64,000 nucleotides of DNA from NCBI GenBank assembly GCA_017303615.1, contig JAFLCK010000017.1, positions 43,603 through 107,602 of the forward strand, given 5' to 3'. A program made the position numbers and the translations under genes. The notes beneath the pieces are model-generated. The model did no database searches, was not told the DNA's origin, and was given only the letters and a program-made list of their open reading frames with translations. Position 1 is the stretch's first letter, and each line of letters starts with the position of its first letter. The stretch is from Obscuribacter phosphatis_A (lineage in GTDB: Bacteria > Cyanobacteriota > Vampirovibrionia > Obscuribacterales > Obscuribacteraceae). This document shows positions 43,209-51,260 of the stretch, piece after piece.

Positions 43209-44363
43209 TTATCCGCCGACAGTTCCTGGACCGGCTGGACCACTGGGACCGCCGGGACCACCGACGCCGCCTGGACCACCAGGACCGCCGGGACCGCCGG
43301 GACCACTGGGACCACCGGGACCACCAGGACCGCCGGGACCGCCGGGACCGCCGGGACCACTAGGACCACCGGGACCTAAGGGACCACCAGGACCAGCAGG
43401 ACCACCGGGACCACCAGGACCACCAGGACCTAAGGGACCGCCGGGACCACTGGGACCGCCGGGACCTAAGGGACCACCGGGACCACTGGGACCACCAGGA
43501 CCAAGAGGACCACCGGGACCTTGAGGACCACCGGGACCGTTAGGACCGGCAGGACCCAAGGGACCACCAGGACCGATAGGACCTGTGGGACCAGCGTCTG
43601 TGCTGCCCAGAACGCCGGTTGAACCACCGGGACCACTGGGACCACCGGGACCGCCGGGTCCACCAGGACCACCAGGTCCGCCGGGGCTACTTGTTCCTGT
43701 TGAAGCGCCGCCGGGACCAAAGGCGCCGCCCGTATTACCAAGGCTTATCGGGCCTGCTGTGTTGGTAATCGGATAAGTGTACAAGCTCTGGAATGTGATC
43801 AAACCGTTGCCTGCAGCGAGAGAACCTTGTCCGGCATTGGCTGCGTTACCGAAATTGGCTTGGAAGAACACGATTGGAGCCGGAATACGGGCAACAAGGG
43901 TAGTTCTTACCGAAACGAAAGGACCAGGAGAGCTTCCGGGACCTCCCGAACCAGGCAAAGGCACGCCTGCGACACCACCGGTTGTTGTTGTACCTATAGG
44001 TCCATTGGTACCGGTAGTTGTAGGCGAACCGTTGTTCGGTGCTATCAGATAGTCTTCATAGGTTACTAGCTCGGCTGTCAAGCTTTGGATGACCGTGCCG
44101 TCTACAGGGTGGGTGCTTAGTGATGCTTGCATAGCATCAACAGCTTGACCCACTCTTGCCATTTGACCAGCTGAACGGGCGCAGTCCTTACAGGCTCTGT
44201 CGCACATATCAGCGGCAAATATTAATACGGCGATGTTGAGGGCGAGGGCGCATATCACAATAAGGATAGACACCACGGCTCCCAACTCGATTGCTGTGAT
44301 ACCGCGCAGTCGCTCCTTGAGCGACTTACGACTGCGTGGTACCTCACTATGGTTTTTTACCAC
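43209..44363 (-). CDS. TadE-like pseudopilin-type protein with collagen-like Gly-Pro-Xaa tail
   Basis: The N-terminus has a basic leader and then RGITAIELGAVVSILIVICALALN, the E-containing hydrophobic segment typical of TadE/TadG-type Flp pilus proteins; a Cys-rich stretch (CDRACKDCARS) follows. The middle (about 60-215) is a Thr/Pro/Gly-rich globular or linker region. From about residue 226 to the end the sequence is G-P-x triplets (x = G, S, L, A, V) with few interruptions, over 50 units, a collagen-like rod. The protein ends two residues after the last triplets (GTVGG). GTG 44363 is chosen because GGAGGAGG lies 4-10 nt upstream. It probably forms a surface fibre or stalk. Confidence 0.85.
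   Translation of the reverse strand: MVKNHSEVPRSRKSLKERLRGITAIELGAVVSILIVICALALNIAVLIFAADMCDRACKDCARSAGQMARVGQAVDAMQASLSTHPVDGTVIQSLTAELVTYEDYLIAPNNGSPTTTGTNGPIGTTTTGGVAGVPLPGSGGPGSSPGPFVSVRTTLVARIPAPIVFFQANFGNAANAGQGSLAAGNGLITFQSLYTYPITNTAGPISLGNTGGAFGPGGASTGTSSPGGPGGPGGPGGPGGPSGPGGSTGVLGSTDAGPTGPIGPGGPLGPAGPNGPGGPQGPGGPLGPGGPSGPGGPLGPGGPSGPGGPLGPGGPGGPGGPAGPGGPLGPGGPSGPGGPGGPGGPGGPGGPSGPGGPGGPGGPGGVGGPGGPSGPAGPGTVGG
43222..43690 (-). repeat. collagen-type GGN-CCN-NNN coding repeat
   Basis: About 470 bp of 9-bp units reading Gly-Pro-Xaa on the minus strand, with blocks such as CCACCGGGACC repeated many times. The same DNA also reads Gly-Pro-Pro-type triplets on the plus strand. Such a run is prone to slippage and to assembly errors, so its exact length deserves caution. 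Confidence 0.9.
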
Positions 44364-44482
44364 CTAACCTCCTCCTGAATTTTGCAAGAGCTTTTGAAAA
44401 AGACATTTGCAAGGATTGGGCACACTTACTCACATACAATTTTCCCCGGCGAGCGTGAAGTATGGGTGAAGGACAAAAAGAA

Positions 44483-44506
44483 ACCGGTCTCATTTTTGAG
44501 ACCGGT
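44483..44506 (-). terminator. rho-independent terminator of the VWA/TadG-like gene
   Basis: ACCGGTCTCA and TGAGACCGGT form a perfect 10-bp stem around TTTT. On the minus strand the stem is followed by TTTCTTTTTG. It lies 58 nt after the stop at 44565 and so separates this gene from the collagen-like gene. Confidence 0.8.
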
Positions 44507-44564
44507 CCTTTGCTTTTCGCTATCTTAGTTAGCTTTTGGGTTAGCTTTTGGTTTAGCTTTGGTT

Positions 44565-47027
44565 TTAACGCTGCGACTGGGTCAGACGTCTCGCCACGGC
44601 GGCGAAAGACTGCTCAACAGTTTCGGCGCTGGCGCAGGGGAAGAACTTACCACCGTTCTTGGCGCGACCGGCTAGACCGTTCGAACCATTACCGAGGAAG
44701 ACCGACTGCGCGTTCTGAAGTACCGGGTTATTGGTTACGTCCAGACCGATTGTGAATATAGCGATACCTTTGGTGCGGCAGTTGTCTGCTCTGCTCCTGC
44801 ACTCGGTGGCTTCCGAGCCGGTGTCTCCACCGGTGGGCACACCGTCTGTGAAGAAGACGATGGCATGCTTGCCGGCTGGACGGCTCTCAGTGAGGCTGTC
44901 CACGTTATAGGCGCCGGCGTTGACGAACATGTTGTAGGCAGCAGTCATGGCTTCACCGCAGTCGGTTCGGTCAATCGGGCGACCATTTTCAAGTCCATTG
45001 GCGTCGGCGTTGTTGTCGAAGGCAGACCAGGCGGCGGACACACCGGCTGAAATATTGGCAGCTTTGCGGCAGCCGGTGATCGAACCGAGTGATGTGGCTT
45101 GGGCTTCGTTTTTGTTCAGAATGTGTCTGGGCAGACGGAATCCCGAACCGGAAGGTAGGGTCGTATTGTTTTCTGATGGGTTTGCCCCGTTTGATCGGTT
45201 CGGGGACGTACTGTTAGTGGGATACCCTCGCTCGATATGTCTAATGTTGTAGCCGTTGAACATCATTGAGACATAAAAGGCGCCGTAATCAGAGAAGCCT
45301 GTGCCATGGTCGCATCCCAGCGAGTTGAAAGTATAGGATGCACCCTGAGCACCGGCACGGTTGGAGAAGCCAACCAGACCGAAGCGGCAGTCGGTGAGAG
45401 TATTGATTTTCTGGAAGAAACCTCCGTCGGCACCGTCGATGGCTGTGGCGATGGGCTGAGAGAAGAGCATAGCCAGTCTTTGGTAGGCAAGCTGGTAACC
45501 TGCCTTAACATCAGATGTGGACATGCCTGTGGCCGCTGCTGTGTACGAGGGAGCCAGATAAAGGCTTGAACCACGGTCGAGCAGGGCTCTCTGGAAACGC
45601 AGGTTGGTGGAGCCGCTCTCAGGGTCGAGGTTGCCTCTAGCAGCTTCTACAAGATAAGCCAGGTTGGAGAAAGTGTAGGACTGACCTCTAATTGTGGCGT
45701 CAGGCTCTTGCGAGGGGAAGGTGTAGCTGAAGCTGACGAAAGTATTAGGACCATTGAGCGGTTGTACATAAGGATATGTACCGGGACTGGCTATGTTCAC
45801 AACCATGTCGGTGATCCAGCGGTTGGCTGAGATTGTGGCAGTGTTGTTGGGGTCATAGGCAGTGTGTGGTGTGGTCGGACCCTGCATGAGGGTGGTGACA
45901 TCGTTCGGGTTATAGGCAAGGGCAGTGTTGTTGGCATTGCCCGAGTCTACGCTGGGTGAACCGGCGAAAAACCGACCGTAGCCACCTATATAGTTTGGTC
46001 CAGAGAAACTAGGCTGCAGAGTGCAGTTACCCGGAGGGGTGCCATAGTCGGCTCTGTGGTGGTTGAGGAAGGCATTGCCGGAAGTGAAGGTCAAAGAGGG
46101 GTTGAAAGCCAATAGATTAACTCTCAACTTTTCGTCGAACTTGAAGTGCGGGTTAGCCTGTGAGTCTGAGTTGTCGACCAGTTGCAAGTTCATAGGCGGC
46201 AAAACGTTGACGTTCAAGCCGGTGGGGTTGGCGTTGTAGTTGTGCACCAGATAGTTCGAAAGTCTGTTGCTGTCGCCCGATACAGTGGCCGATGGCACTT
46301 CATAATAGGCCACCTGACCGCGGTTGGCGACGCCTGTACCGCTGGACATCTCCAACAGCGAGCTGGAGGCATTGGCTCCAGAAACCACAGCGCTCGGGTT
46401 CCAAGCACGGCGAACGAAAGTCACCGATGTGGCATCGTCCATAGAACCGGAATAGTCGAAAACCAGTACCGCGTCAACCTGGGGCAGACCGCCGCCGGAT
46501 GCAGCGTTCAAGCCTACGGTCGAGACACCGACCATACCCATGAAGACCGGAGTATAGGTGTAGCCGGCATAAACCATGATGGCTCGCCCGTTGCGGCAAG
46601 CCGGTGAAGTCGGTGGTACACCTACATAGTTGTTTTGCGGGTCAGCCAGAGAGACCATCACTCGGCAGCTGCCGGGGGTGCCGAGCACCTTGGTGGCTGC
46701 ATATGTACTGACCGTGGTGGCGCTGCTCAGGCTTGCACCCAAAAGGTTGCCCGCCTGAAACATATTTCTGGCATAGCCGGCAGCATTTTGCTGGGCTGCT
46801 AGTAATTTTGAGTCACTGGCGTCGTCGTCACTTATGTCCTGCGATGTGAGCATGGCTGTACCGGCCAACGCCGCTGCATCGCAAGTGGCGGTCAGCTCGC
46901 GCTGAGCCATCTGCAATCGGCACGTGTCAAACACGAAAAAGCCGATCATCATTATAAAAATGAATAGTGCAAGGACTAGTCCGGTGACTGCCGCTCCTTT
47001 CTGTCGCCTCAGTTTGGAATCAATCAT
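44565..47027 (-). CDS. TadG-like protein with a split von Willebrand A domain
   Basis: The start KLRRQKGAAVTGLVLALFIF...DTCRLQMAQRELTATCDAAALAGT is the TadE/TadG signature: membrane helix near 12-33 and the D-AAALAG motif. A VWA domain begins near residue 185 with the metal-site motif D191-Y-S193-G-S195-MDD. The rest of that domain (HAIVFFTDGVPTGGD, Asp728, IAIFTIGLDV) is only reached more than 500 residues later, so a large insert of about 400-500 Asn/Ser/Gly-rich residues interrupts it. The protein is probably a surface-exposed adhesive subunit of a Tad-type pilus. No tadA, tadB or tadZ is in the window. It is followed by a strong terminator. Confidence 0.85.
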   Translation of the reverse strand: MIDSKLRRQKGAAVTGLVLALFIFIMMIGFFVFDTCRLQMAQRELTATCDAAALAGTAMLTSQDISDDDASDSKLLAAQQNAAGYARNMFQAGNLLGASLSSATTVSTYAATKVLGTPGSCRVMVSLADPQNNYVGVPPTSPACRNGRAIMVYAGYTYTPVFMGMVGVSTVGLNAASGGGLPQVDAVLVFDYSGSMDDATSVTFVRRAWNPSAVVSGANASSSLLEMSSGTGVANRGQVAYYEVPSATVSGDSNRLSNYLVHNYNANPTGLNVNVLPPMNLQLVDNSDSQANPHFKFDEKLRVNLLAFNPSLTFTSGNAFLNHHRADYGTPPGNCTLQPSFSGPNYIGGYGRFFAGSPSVDSGNANNTALAYNPNDVTTLMQGPTTPHTAYDPNNTATISANRWITDMVVNIASPGTYPYVQPLNGPNTFVSFSYTFPSQEPDATIRGQSYTFSNLAYLVEAARGNLDPESGSTNLRFQRALLDRGSSLYLAPSYTAAATGMSTSDVKAGYQLAYQRLAMLFSQPIATAIDGADGGFFQKINTLTDCRFGLVGFSNRAGAQGASYTFNSLGCDHGTGFSDYGAFYVSMMFNGYNIRHIERGYPTNSTSPNRSNGANPSENNTTLPSGSGFRLPRHILNKNEAQATSLGSITGCRKAANISAGVSAAWSAFDNNADANGLENGRPIDRTDCGEAMTAAYNMFVNAGAYNVDSLTESRPAGKHAIVFFTDGVPTGGDTGSEATECRSRADNCRTKGIAIFTIGLDVTNNPVLQNAQSVFLGNGSNGLAGRAKNGGKFFPCASAETVEQSFAAVARRLTQSQR

Positions 47028-47127
47028 TTAGTTTTGGTCCTTTAGAGAGTTACTCGTTTGTAGTTTTGCTTGGGGAAGACTGTCTTTTGAGACTAGCTGA
47101 CTAGCTGTACTTTTTTACTGTATTGAA

Positions 47128-47721
47128 TTAGAACTGAAGACCTGGGGGATTTTCGAACTGCGCCTGACAGGTGACGTTCATATTCATCGGGGCTGAAAGC
47201 CCTTGAATGCTGAACCATGGCACCGGTATGAGGGGATCTACCGAGCCCCTTATTGTAACCCTAATGCTGTATACAAATGAGTCAACGTCAGGAACATGAC
47301 TGACGCTTTGCAAGGTAGCCGGACCAATCACCTTAAAGCCAGGTCCAGGCGAGGGAGTAACGTTTGGGATGGGCGTAACGACTATGTCTACTTCAGGGTT
47401 GATGGCACTCATGGCAAAGTTAATGCCGGGGAACATATCGCGAATTTGAGCTGCCCTCTGTTGGGCTGTGGCATAGGCACCTGGATAGGGTGTGCCGGTG
47501 GCAGTGTCCGGAACCCTGATCAGTGTGTTGAAGGTCTTGGCCTTGGCTGCCAAGACTACAGCTTGGTTGCAGGCAAACCACAAAAAGAAGGATCTTAGAC
47601 AAACGGTTCCCAGGTTCAAGACTGGAAAGAATATAAAGAGGAAGAGAACATACATTGTGGCGACATACTCAGCCGCCATCGCTCCTTTTTTCTTCCGAGT
47701 GCCGCGCCTGTACTTAAACAT
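47128..47721 (-). CDS. TadE-like pilus assembly protein
   Basis: A 197-aa protein: basic leader (MFKYRRGTRKKKG), then AMAAEYVATMYVLFLFIFFPVLNLGTVC, the TadE-type helix with the conserved Glu, followed by a beta-rich exported domain with a conserved Pro-Gly cluster. It lies 100 nt upstream of the TadG-like gene on the same strand and is probably co-transcribed with it. GGTGA lies 6 nt before the ATG. The three TadE/TadG-type genes here lack the secretion ATPase and platform genes, which must lie elsewhere. Confidence 0.75.
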   Translation of the reverse strand: MFKYRRGTRKKKGAMAAEYVATMYVLFLFIFFPVLNLGTVCLRSFFLWFACNQAVVLAAKAKTFNTLIRVPDTATGTPYPGAYATAQQRAAQIRDMFPGINFAMSAINPEVDIVVTPIPNVTPSPGPGFKVIGPATLQSVSHVPDVDSFVYSIRVTIRGSVDPLIPVPWFSIQGLSAPMNMNVTCQAQFENPPGLQF

Positions 47722-47955
47722 ATATATTCACCACGCTCACTTTGTTGAGGCCATTACCAAATTGCAAATACTAAAGCTAACCTATATTTTTCCCTAAATT
47801 TATCTAGGTATAACTGCTCCAGTCAGTTTTTTAGTCAAGTCAACAGAGCTTACGACCTCCCGAAAAAGATGACGTAATCTCTAAGTTAGTACTGTTACCA
47901 GGCTATCATGGCGAAAAAAACGTTGTCAAGCTGCGCCGCCTGCCTGGTTCCAGTC

Positions 47956-48771
47956 TTAGTTGCCGCTTGTCGGTTGGATCATGATGGGGCTTGTCTCTTG
48001 CGGTTGCGAAACCGGTTCAGATTCAGGCACCGGATTGGAAAATGTGCGCTTTGCTGCTTCTTTTAGATTATATGAACGCTGATAGAGGCTAAGAAAATAT
48101 TTGCGCACCGAGGCATCTGTAGCTTTAGACAGGGCATCTTGTGATGTGCTGAAAGCTTCGTCGAACTCTCTCAGCTTGATTTGACTTCTGATTAATCCGG
48201 CCTTGGCTGCGGAGTATTCAGGGCTGAGGGTCAAGGCTTGATTGAAGCAAGACTTGGCATGGGCGGCTGCACTGGCTGAAAGATAGGCTTCGCCGAAGAT
48301 ATACCAGTCGAGGGGACCGGGCTGGGTAAGCTTGGCTAGGCTTTGCAGAGTTTTCAGCGCTTTCAGACTGTTGCCATTTTTGAGCTGGGCAAAGGCTAGG
48401 TAGCGTTTGGCTGAAATCGAGCTATCGTCGATGGTAACAGCTTTCTCTAGGGTTTGTTCTGCTTTCTGAAAATCACCCTTACTAAGTGATTCATAACCGG
48501 CATTAAGTAAAGGCACAATTTTTTCATTGACTAGTTTGACCGCTTTGGTGTCGCTTTCGCTTTTGCTTTGTTTGGCTTCGCCAGCGGTGTTTTCGGCTTT
48601 TGCAGTTTTTTCTGTTTTCTCTACTTTCTCTAGTTTGTCTGCTTTGGCGGCCCCAGGAGTCGGTGCACCTGCAGCGGTGGCAACGGGCGCAAGCATAAAG
48701 ATTGAAGATAATGCCAGGATCAGATGTTTTTGATTCTTGTTTCTTAGGGGATGAAGATGTCTCTCAGACAT
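47956..48771 (-). CDS. exported TPR protein with Lys/Glu-rich linker
   Basis: Starting at ATG 48771, which has GGAG 7 nt upstream, the protein is 271 aa with a signal peptide (hydrophobic LILALSSIFMLAPV) preceded by a basic region. A charged low-complexity KLEKVEKTEKTAKAE stretch follows, then three or four TPR motifs (AGYESLSKGDFQKAEQTLEKAV, ISAKRYLAFAQLKNGNSLKALK, IFGEAYLSASAAAHAKSCFNQALTL). A polar tail ends it. A start at 48801 would place the Shine-Dalgarno inside the gene. The upstream neighbour is divergent. Role unknown. Confidence 0.78.
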   Translation of the reverse strand: MSERHLHPLRNKNQKHLILALSSIFMLAPVATAAGAPTPGAAKADKLEKVEKTEKTAKAENTAGEAKQSKSESDTKAVKLVNEKIVPLLNAGYESLSKGDFQKAEQTLEKAVTIDDSSISAKRYLAFAQLKNGNSLKALKTLQSLAKLTQPGPLDWYIFGEAYLSASAAAHAKSCFNQALTLSPEYSAAKAGLIRSQIKLREFDEAFSTSQDALSKATDASVRKYFLSLYQRSYNLKEAAKRTFSNPVPESEPVSQPQETSPIMIQPTSGN

Positions 48772-48890
48772 TCGTTTGCTCCTTTTTACTGACCGGCCCA
48801 AGCCGCATGAGGGCAGATTTTAACATCTTTATAAGTTGGTTGGTGGTAGACCTTGTCAGTCTGGGCAAAATTATTAGGGAGGTGAATGTA

Positions 48891-49655
48891 TTGAACCAAG
48901 CGAGCAGCCAGACAAAAAGCAATAGCAAAACAAAAAGAGGGCAGGGCCGTAGAATTATCGCCCGCACTTTTGTCACCCTGGCAGCCTTGGCCCTTGCTGC
49001 TTGGTTGGCTGTCACTGTTTATATGATCTCGCACGGCGGCATCACCACATACAACAACGATACTTTTCAATCGGAGCGACTGTTTGCTGATAAGGAAAAA
49101 GCCGAAGCTGAGGTGAATTTCGCTAGAGAAAGCGGCAAATCAGCCCTTGAACTCTCGCAGGCATTGCAGAAATTGGCGCTTTATTACCGGGAGAGCGGCA
49201 ATTTTGCCGCTGCCCGAGATACGTTAATGGCCGCCGACCGAAGCGTTGCCGCCGAGCATGACGACGTTTTGCATCTAGTAAGGCGGATGCAATTGAAAAG
49301 AGAAGCGGCCATGGTCATGGCCGAATGTGGTCTCTTTCAAGAGGCGGAGCCTTTGTTTAGACAAGCAGGCCGGCTATTGAGACCCCTTGAGAAATTAGAC
49401 GGCAGCGCGGCCCAGATGGCTCGTGCGGCTTTGCGCAACGATCAAGGCGTGCTCTATTACCTCTGGGGTAATGCCACTCGCGAATTACCGCTGCGATTTG
49501 AAAGACTTGAAATAGCCAGGCGTTGCTTTGCTGAAAGCTTTGCCGGGGTGAAAGGTGTTGACTCAAATGAGGCATCCTCTTTACGCAAGGCAGTGGCTCG
49601 CAATTTGAAGGTATTGTCGGAAGATCTCAAATTTGAGGTCAAGACTTACTCTTGA
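48891..49655 (+). CDS. membrane-anchored TPR-like protein beside HTTM module 2
   Basis: The start is TTG 48891: GGGAGG lies 8 nt upstream and the resulting protein (254 aa) has a polar basic head, one membrane helix (about 26-48) and helical repeats (ALELSQALQKLALYYRESGNFAAARDTL, MAECGLFQEAEPLFRQAGRLL, then a YYLWGN...ARRCFAESF segment). A reading from 48702 would overlap the divergent gene. Its stop lies inside the HTTM gene (10-nt convergent overlap, 49646-49655). It resembles in layout the TM-TPR gene of module 1 but is on the opposite strand. Confidence 0.75.
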   Translation: MNQASSQTKSNSKTKRGQGRRIIARTFVTLAALALAAWLAVTVYMISHGGITTYNNDTFQSERLFADKEKAEAEVNFARESGKSALELSQALQKLALYYRESGNFAAARDTLMAADRSVAAEHDDVLHLVRRMQLKREAAMVMAECGLFQEAEPLFRQAGRLLRPLEKLDGSAAQMARAALRNDQGVLYYLWGNATRELPLRFERLEIARRCFAESFAGVKGVDSNEASSLRKAVARNLKVLSEDLKFEVKTYS

Positions 49656-50581
49656 ACTTTAACAACTTCTTTCTCTGGGAGCAGCTTTGAACGTCCCCAG
49701 AGCAAAAATCTGCGCAAGTCTTCGCTGTCAATAAATAAGACATACGAGAAAATCATGATCCATTCAAAAAGCGGAATGTTCATGTGCAAGTCGATCATCA
49801 GATGGAAAAATACTGCTAGAACAATGACGTAATAACGCAGTTCTTTAATCCAAATTAGCGAAAAGAGGGCGGCTTCGATGACCAAGGTGCCCCAGCTGAA
49901 AAACTGACAAAGCCAGAGTTGGTCGAAGATATAGGGTATTTTTACCCTGACCAGGTCTTCGATACGAGTACTGTAGTAGACGGCGGTGCCGTCCACCCAA
50001 CTGTCGCCCCAGGCTTTGGCCACCACGGTATGCAAGTAGACCAAGTTGAGTTGCAGTTGAAGTAATCTCTGGGGCCAGATACTAACCGGTTTGTAGATCA
50101 GGTCGGCACTTTCTTTGCCCTTTAGCCAATTGTCCAGCGAAAGAGCTTGGCCGCTTGCCGAGAAGATAAGCCAAACGCTCATCACCCTCATATAGGTGTC
50201 GCCTGAATTGAATAAAAATGGATTTCTGTGATAGAGACTGGTGAGGCACAGATAGACTATGAAAGTAGAGAGTCTAGTTTTGTAGCCCACAGTCATCGAG
50301 ACGGCGGCAAGAAAAAACAACGTAAAGAAAGCAAGCAAAAAGTCGTCATTGTCTCGATTTATATTGAGGATATTCAATCCGACAAACTGAGCGAAATTGC
50401 GGGCTGTTTGATTAGATGTAATGCCGTATTGGCCAAACCAGACAAATAGGTCGCATGTTAGAAGCAAGATAAAAAGAATGAGTATGATACCGATCAATAT
50501 ACGAAACACTGCCACCACTAGTGGTGAGGTTTCTGAAAACCAGAATTGATCCCAGAGTTTGATTAGGGTCTTGAGTGGCAT
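49646..50581 (-). CDS. HTTM domain membrane protein, module 2
   Basis: A 311-aa HTTM protein with no C-terminal tail domain, unlike the one at 40302. The same landmarks appear in order: WDQFWFSETSPLVVAVFRILIG, TVGYKTRLSTFIV, FLFNSGDTYMRV, QRLLQLQLNLVYLHTVVAKAWG, WVDGTAVYY, GTLVIEAA and the final FEWIMIFSYVLFID. The repeated FW-E-x-x-SP-x-x-x-x-FRI opening is the HTTM signature. It overlaps the partner gene by 19 nt, so the two are made together. The reaction is unknown; gamma-carboxylation or another quinone-linked chemistry is only an analogy with vitamin K carboxylase. Confidence 0.85.
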   Translation of the reverse strand: MPLKTLIKLWDQFWFSETSPLVVAVFRILIGIILILFILLLTCDLFVWFGQYGITSNQTARNFAQFVGLNILNINRDNDDFLLAFFTLFFLAAVSMTVGYKTRLSTFIVYLCLTSLYHRNPFLFNSGDTYMRVMSVWLIFSASGQALSLDNWLKGKESADLIYKPVSIWPQRLLQLQLNLVYLHTVVAKAWGDSWVDGTAVYYSTRIEDLVRVKIPYIFDQLWLCQFFSWGTLVIEAALFSLIWIKELRYYVIVLAVFFHLMIDLHMNIPLFEWIMIFSYVLFIDSEDLRRFLLWGRSKLLPEKEVVKVQE

Positions 50582-51234
50582 TTCAAATCCTCTGGTTTAA
50601 TTTGAATGGTGAGAAGCAGGTTGTGCTCATAGTGGGGTGGATTTGGCAACCACTTTGGATTTTTTTCTTCTTCTGATCTTGCCAGCGGATTTGGTATCGG
50701 AGCCGGTGGTATTTTGGATGAATATCTGATCAGCGAGACACTTGTCGGCGGATTACTTTCGTCTAGGAAAGAATTGCGGGCTATATATCTGGCGATGTCC
50801 GGCCAGGCGTGGGGAGCCTTGCTCCAGCAAGTGTTGTCGTCGAAGAATTTACGATAGCGCTCTTTGGGAATCTTCTCAAGAAAACCAAGTCTCTCCATTC
50901 TTGGCGATTCCCACAATATTGATGTGCCGTCGGCATAGCGCACTATGGCAATCATGTGTGGATTTTGATCTCTGGGCTTGGGGGCAAAGACGCCAAAGTC
51001 TTGATCAAGACCCATAAAGAAGTAATAGCCGTGAAAGAGCAAGTTTACCTGGGCTATAAAAGGATGATGGTTGAACATATAGCAAAAATTGAGCATGGCA
51101 TGAAAGACAATAAAGAAGCTGATCAAAGGCTTCCTTATTTTTTGCCATAGCTCCGCAGGCAAAATAAGCTTACCTAGACTGAATAATAGACTAGGGCGAG
51201 GTTCTTCTTTTTTGCTTTCGGTTTGCCGAGGCAT
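50563..51234 (-). CDS. single-pass HTTM-partner protein, module 2
   Basis: A 223-aa member of the partner family: one or two hydrophobic segments (about 35-90), then FGVFAPKPRDQN, YADGTSILWESPR, IARYIARNSFLDE and a Pro-rich region before a C-terminal NLLLTIQIKPEDL. Compared with the two module 1 proteins, the Asp of the FSPD motif is Lys, while the ADGT and E-x-PR motifs are kept. It overlaps the HTTM gene by 19 nt and follows the TPR lipoprotein gene by 26 nt on the same strand, so the order is TPR-partner-HTTM. Confidence 0.72.
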   Translation of the reverse strand: MPRQTESKKEEPRPSLLFSLGKLILPAELWQKIRKPLISFFIVFHAMLNFCYMFNHHPFIAQVNLLFHGYYFFMGLDQDFGVFAPKPRDQNPHMIAIVRYADGTSILWESPRMERLGFLEKIPKERYRKFFDDNTCWSKAPHAWPDIARYIARNSFLDESNPPTSVSLIRYSSKIPPAPIPNPLARSEEEKNPKWLPNPPHYEHNLLLTIQIKPEDLKCHSRP

Positions 51235-51260
51235 ACCGGACTACCTCCGGCTCAGCCAAG

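Noticed and set aside
43186..43524. Plus-strand collagen-like reading frame of 112 aa
   Set aside because: No Shine-Dalgarno, no signal peptide, and it lies opposite a minus-strand gene with a strong ribosome-binding site, TadE-like helix and matching terminators. Treated as a symmetry shadow of the repeat.
45306..45569. Plus-strand frames opposite the VWA gene (several of 60-140 aa)
   Set aside because: Shadows of a Gly/Asn/Ser-rich coding sequence; none has a start signal.
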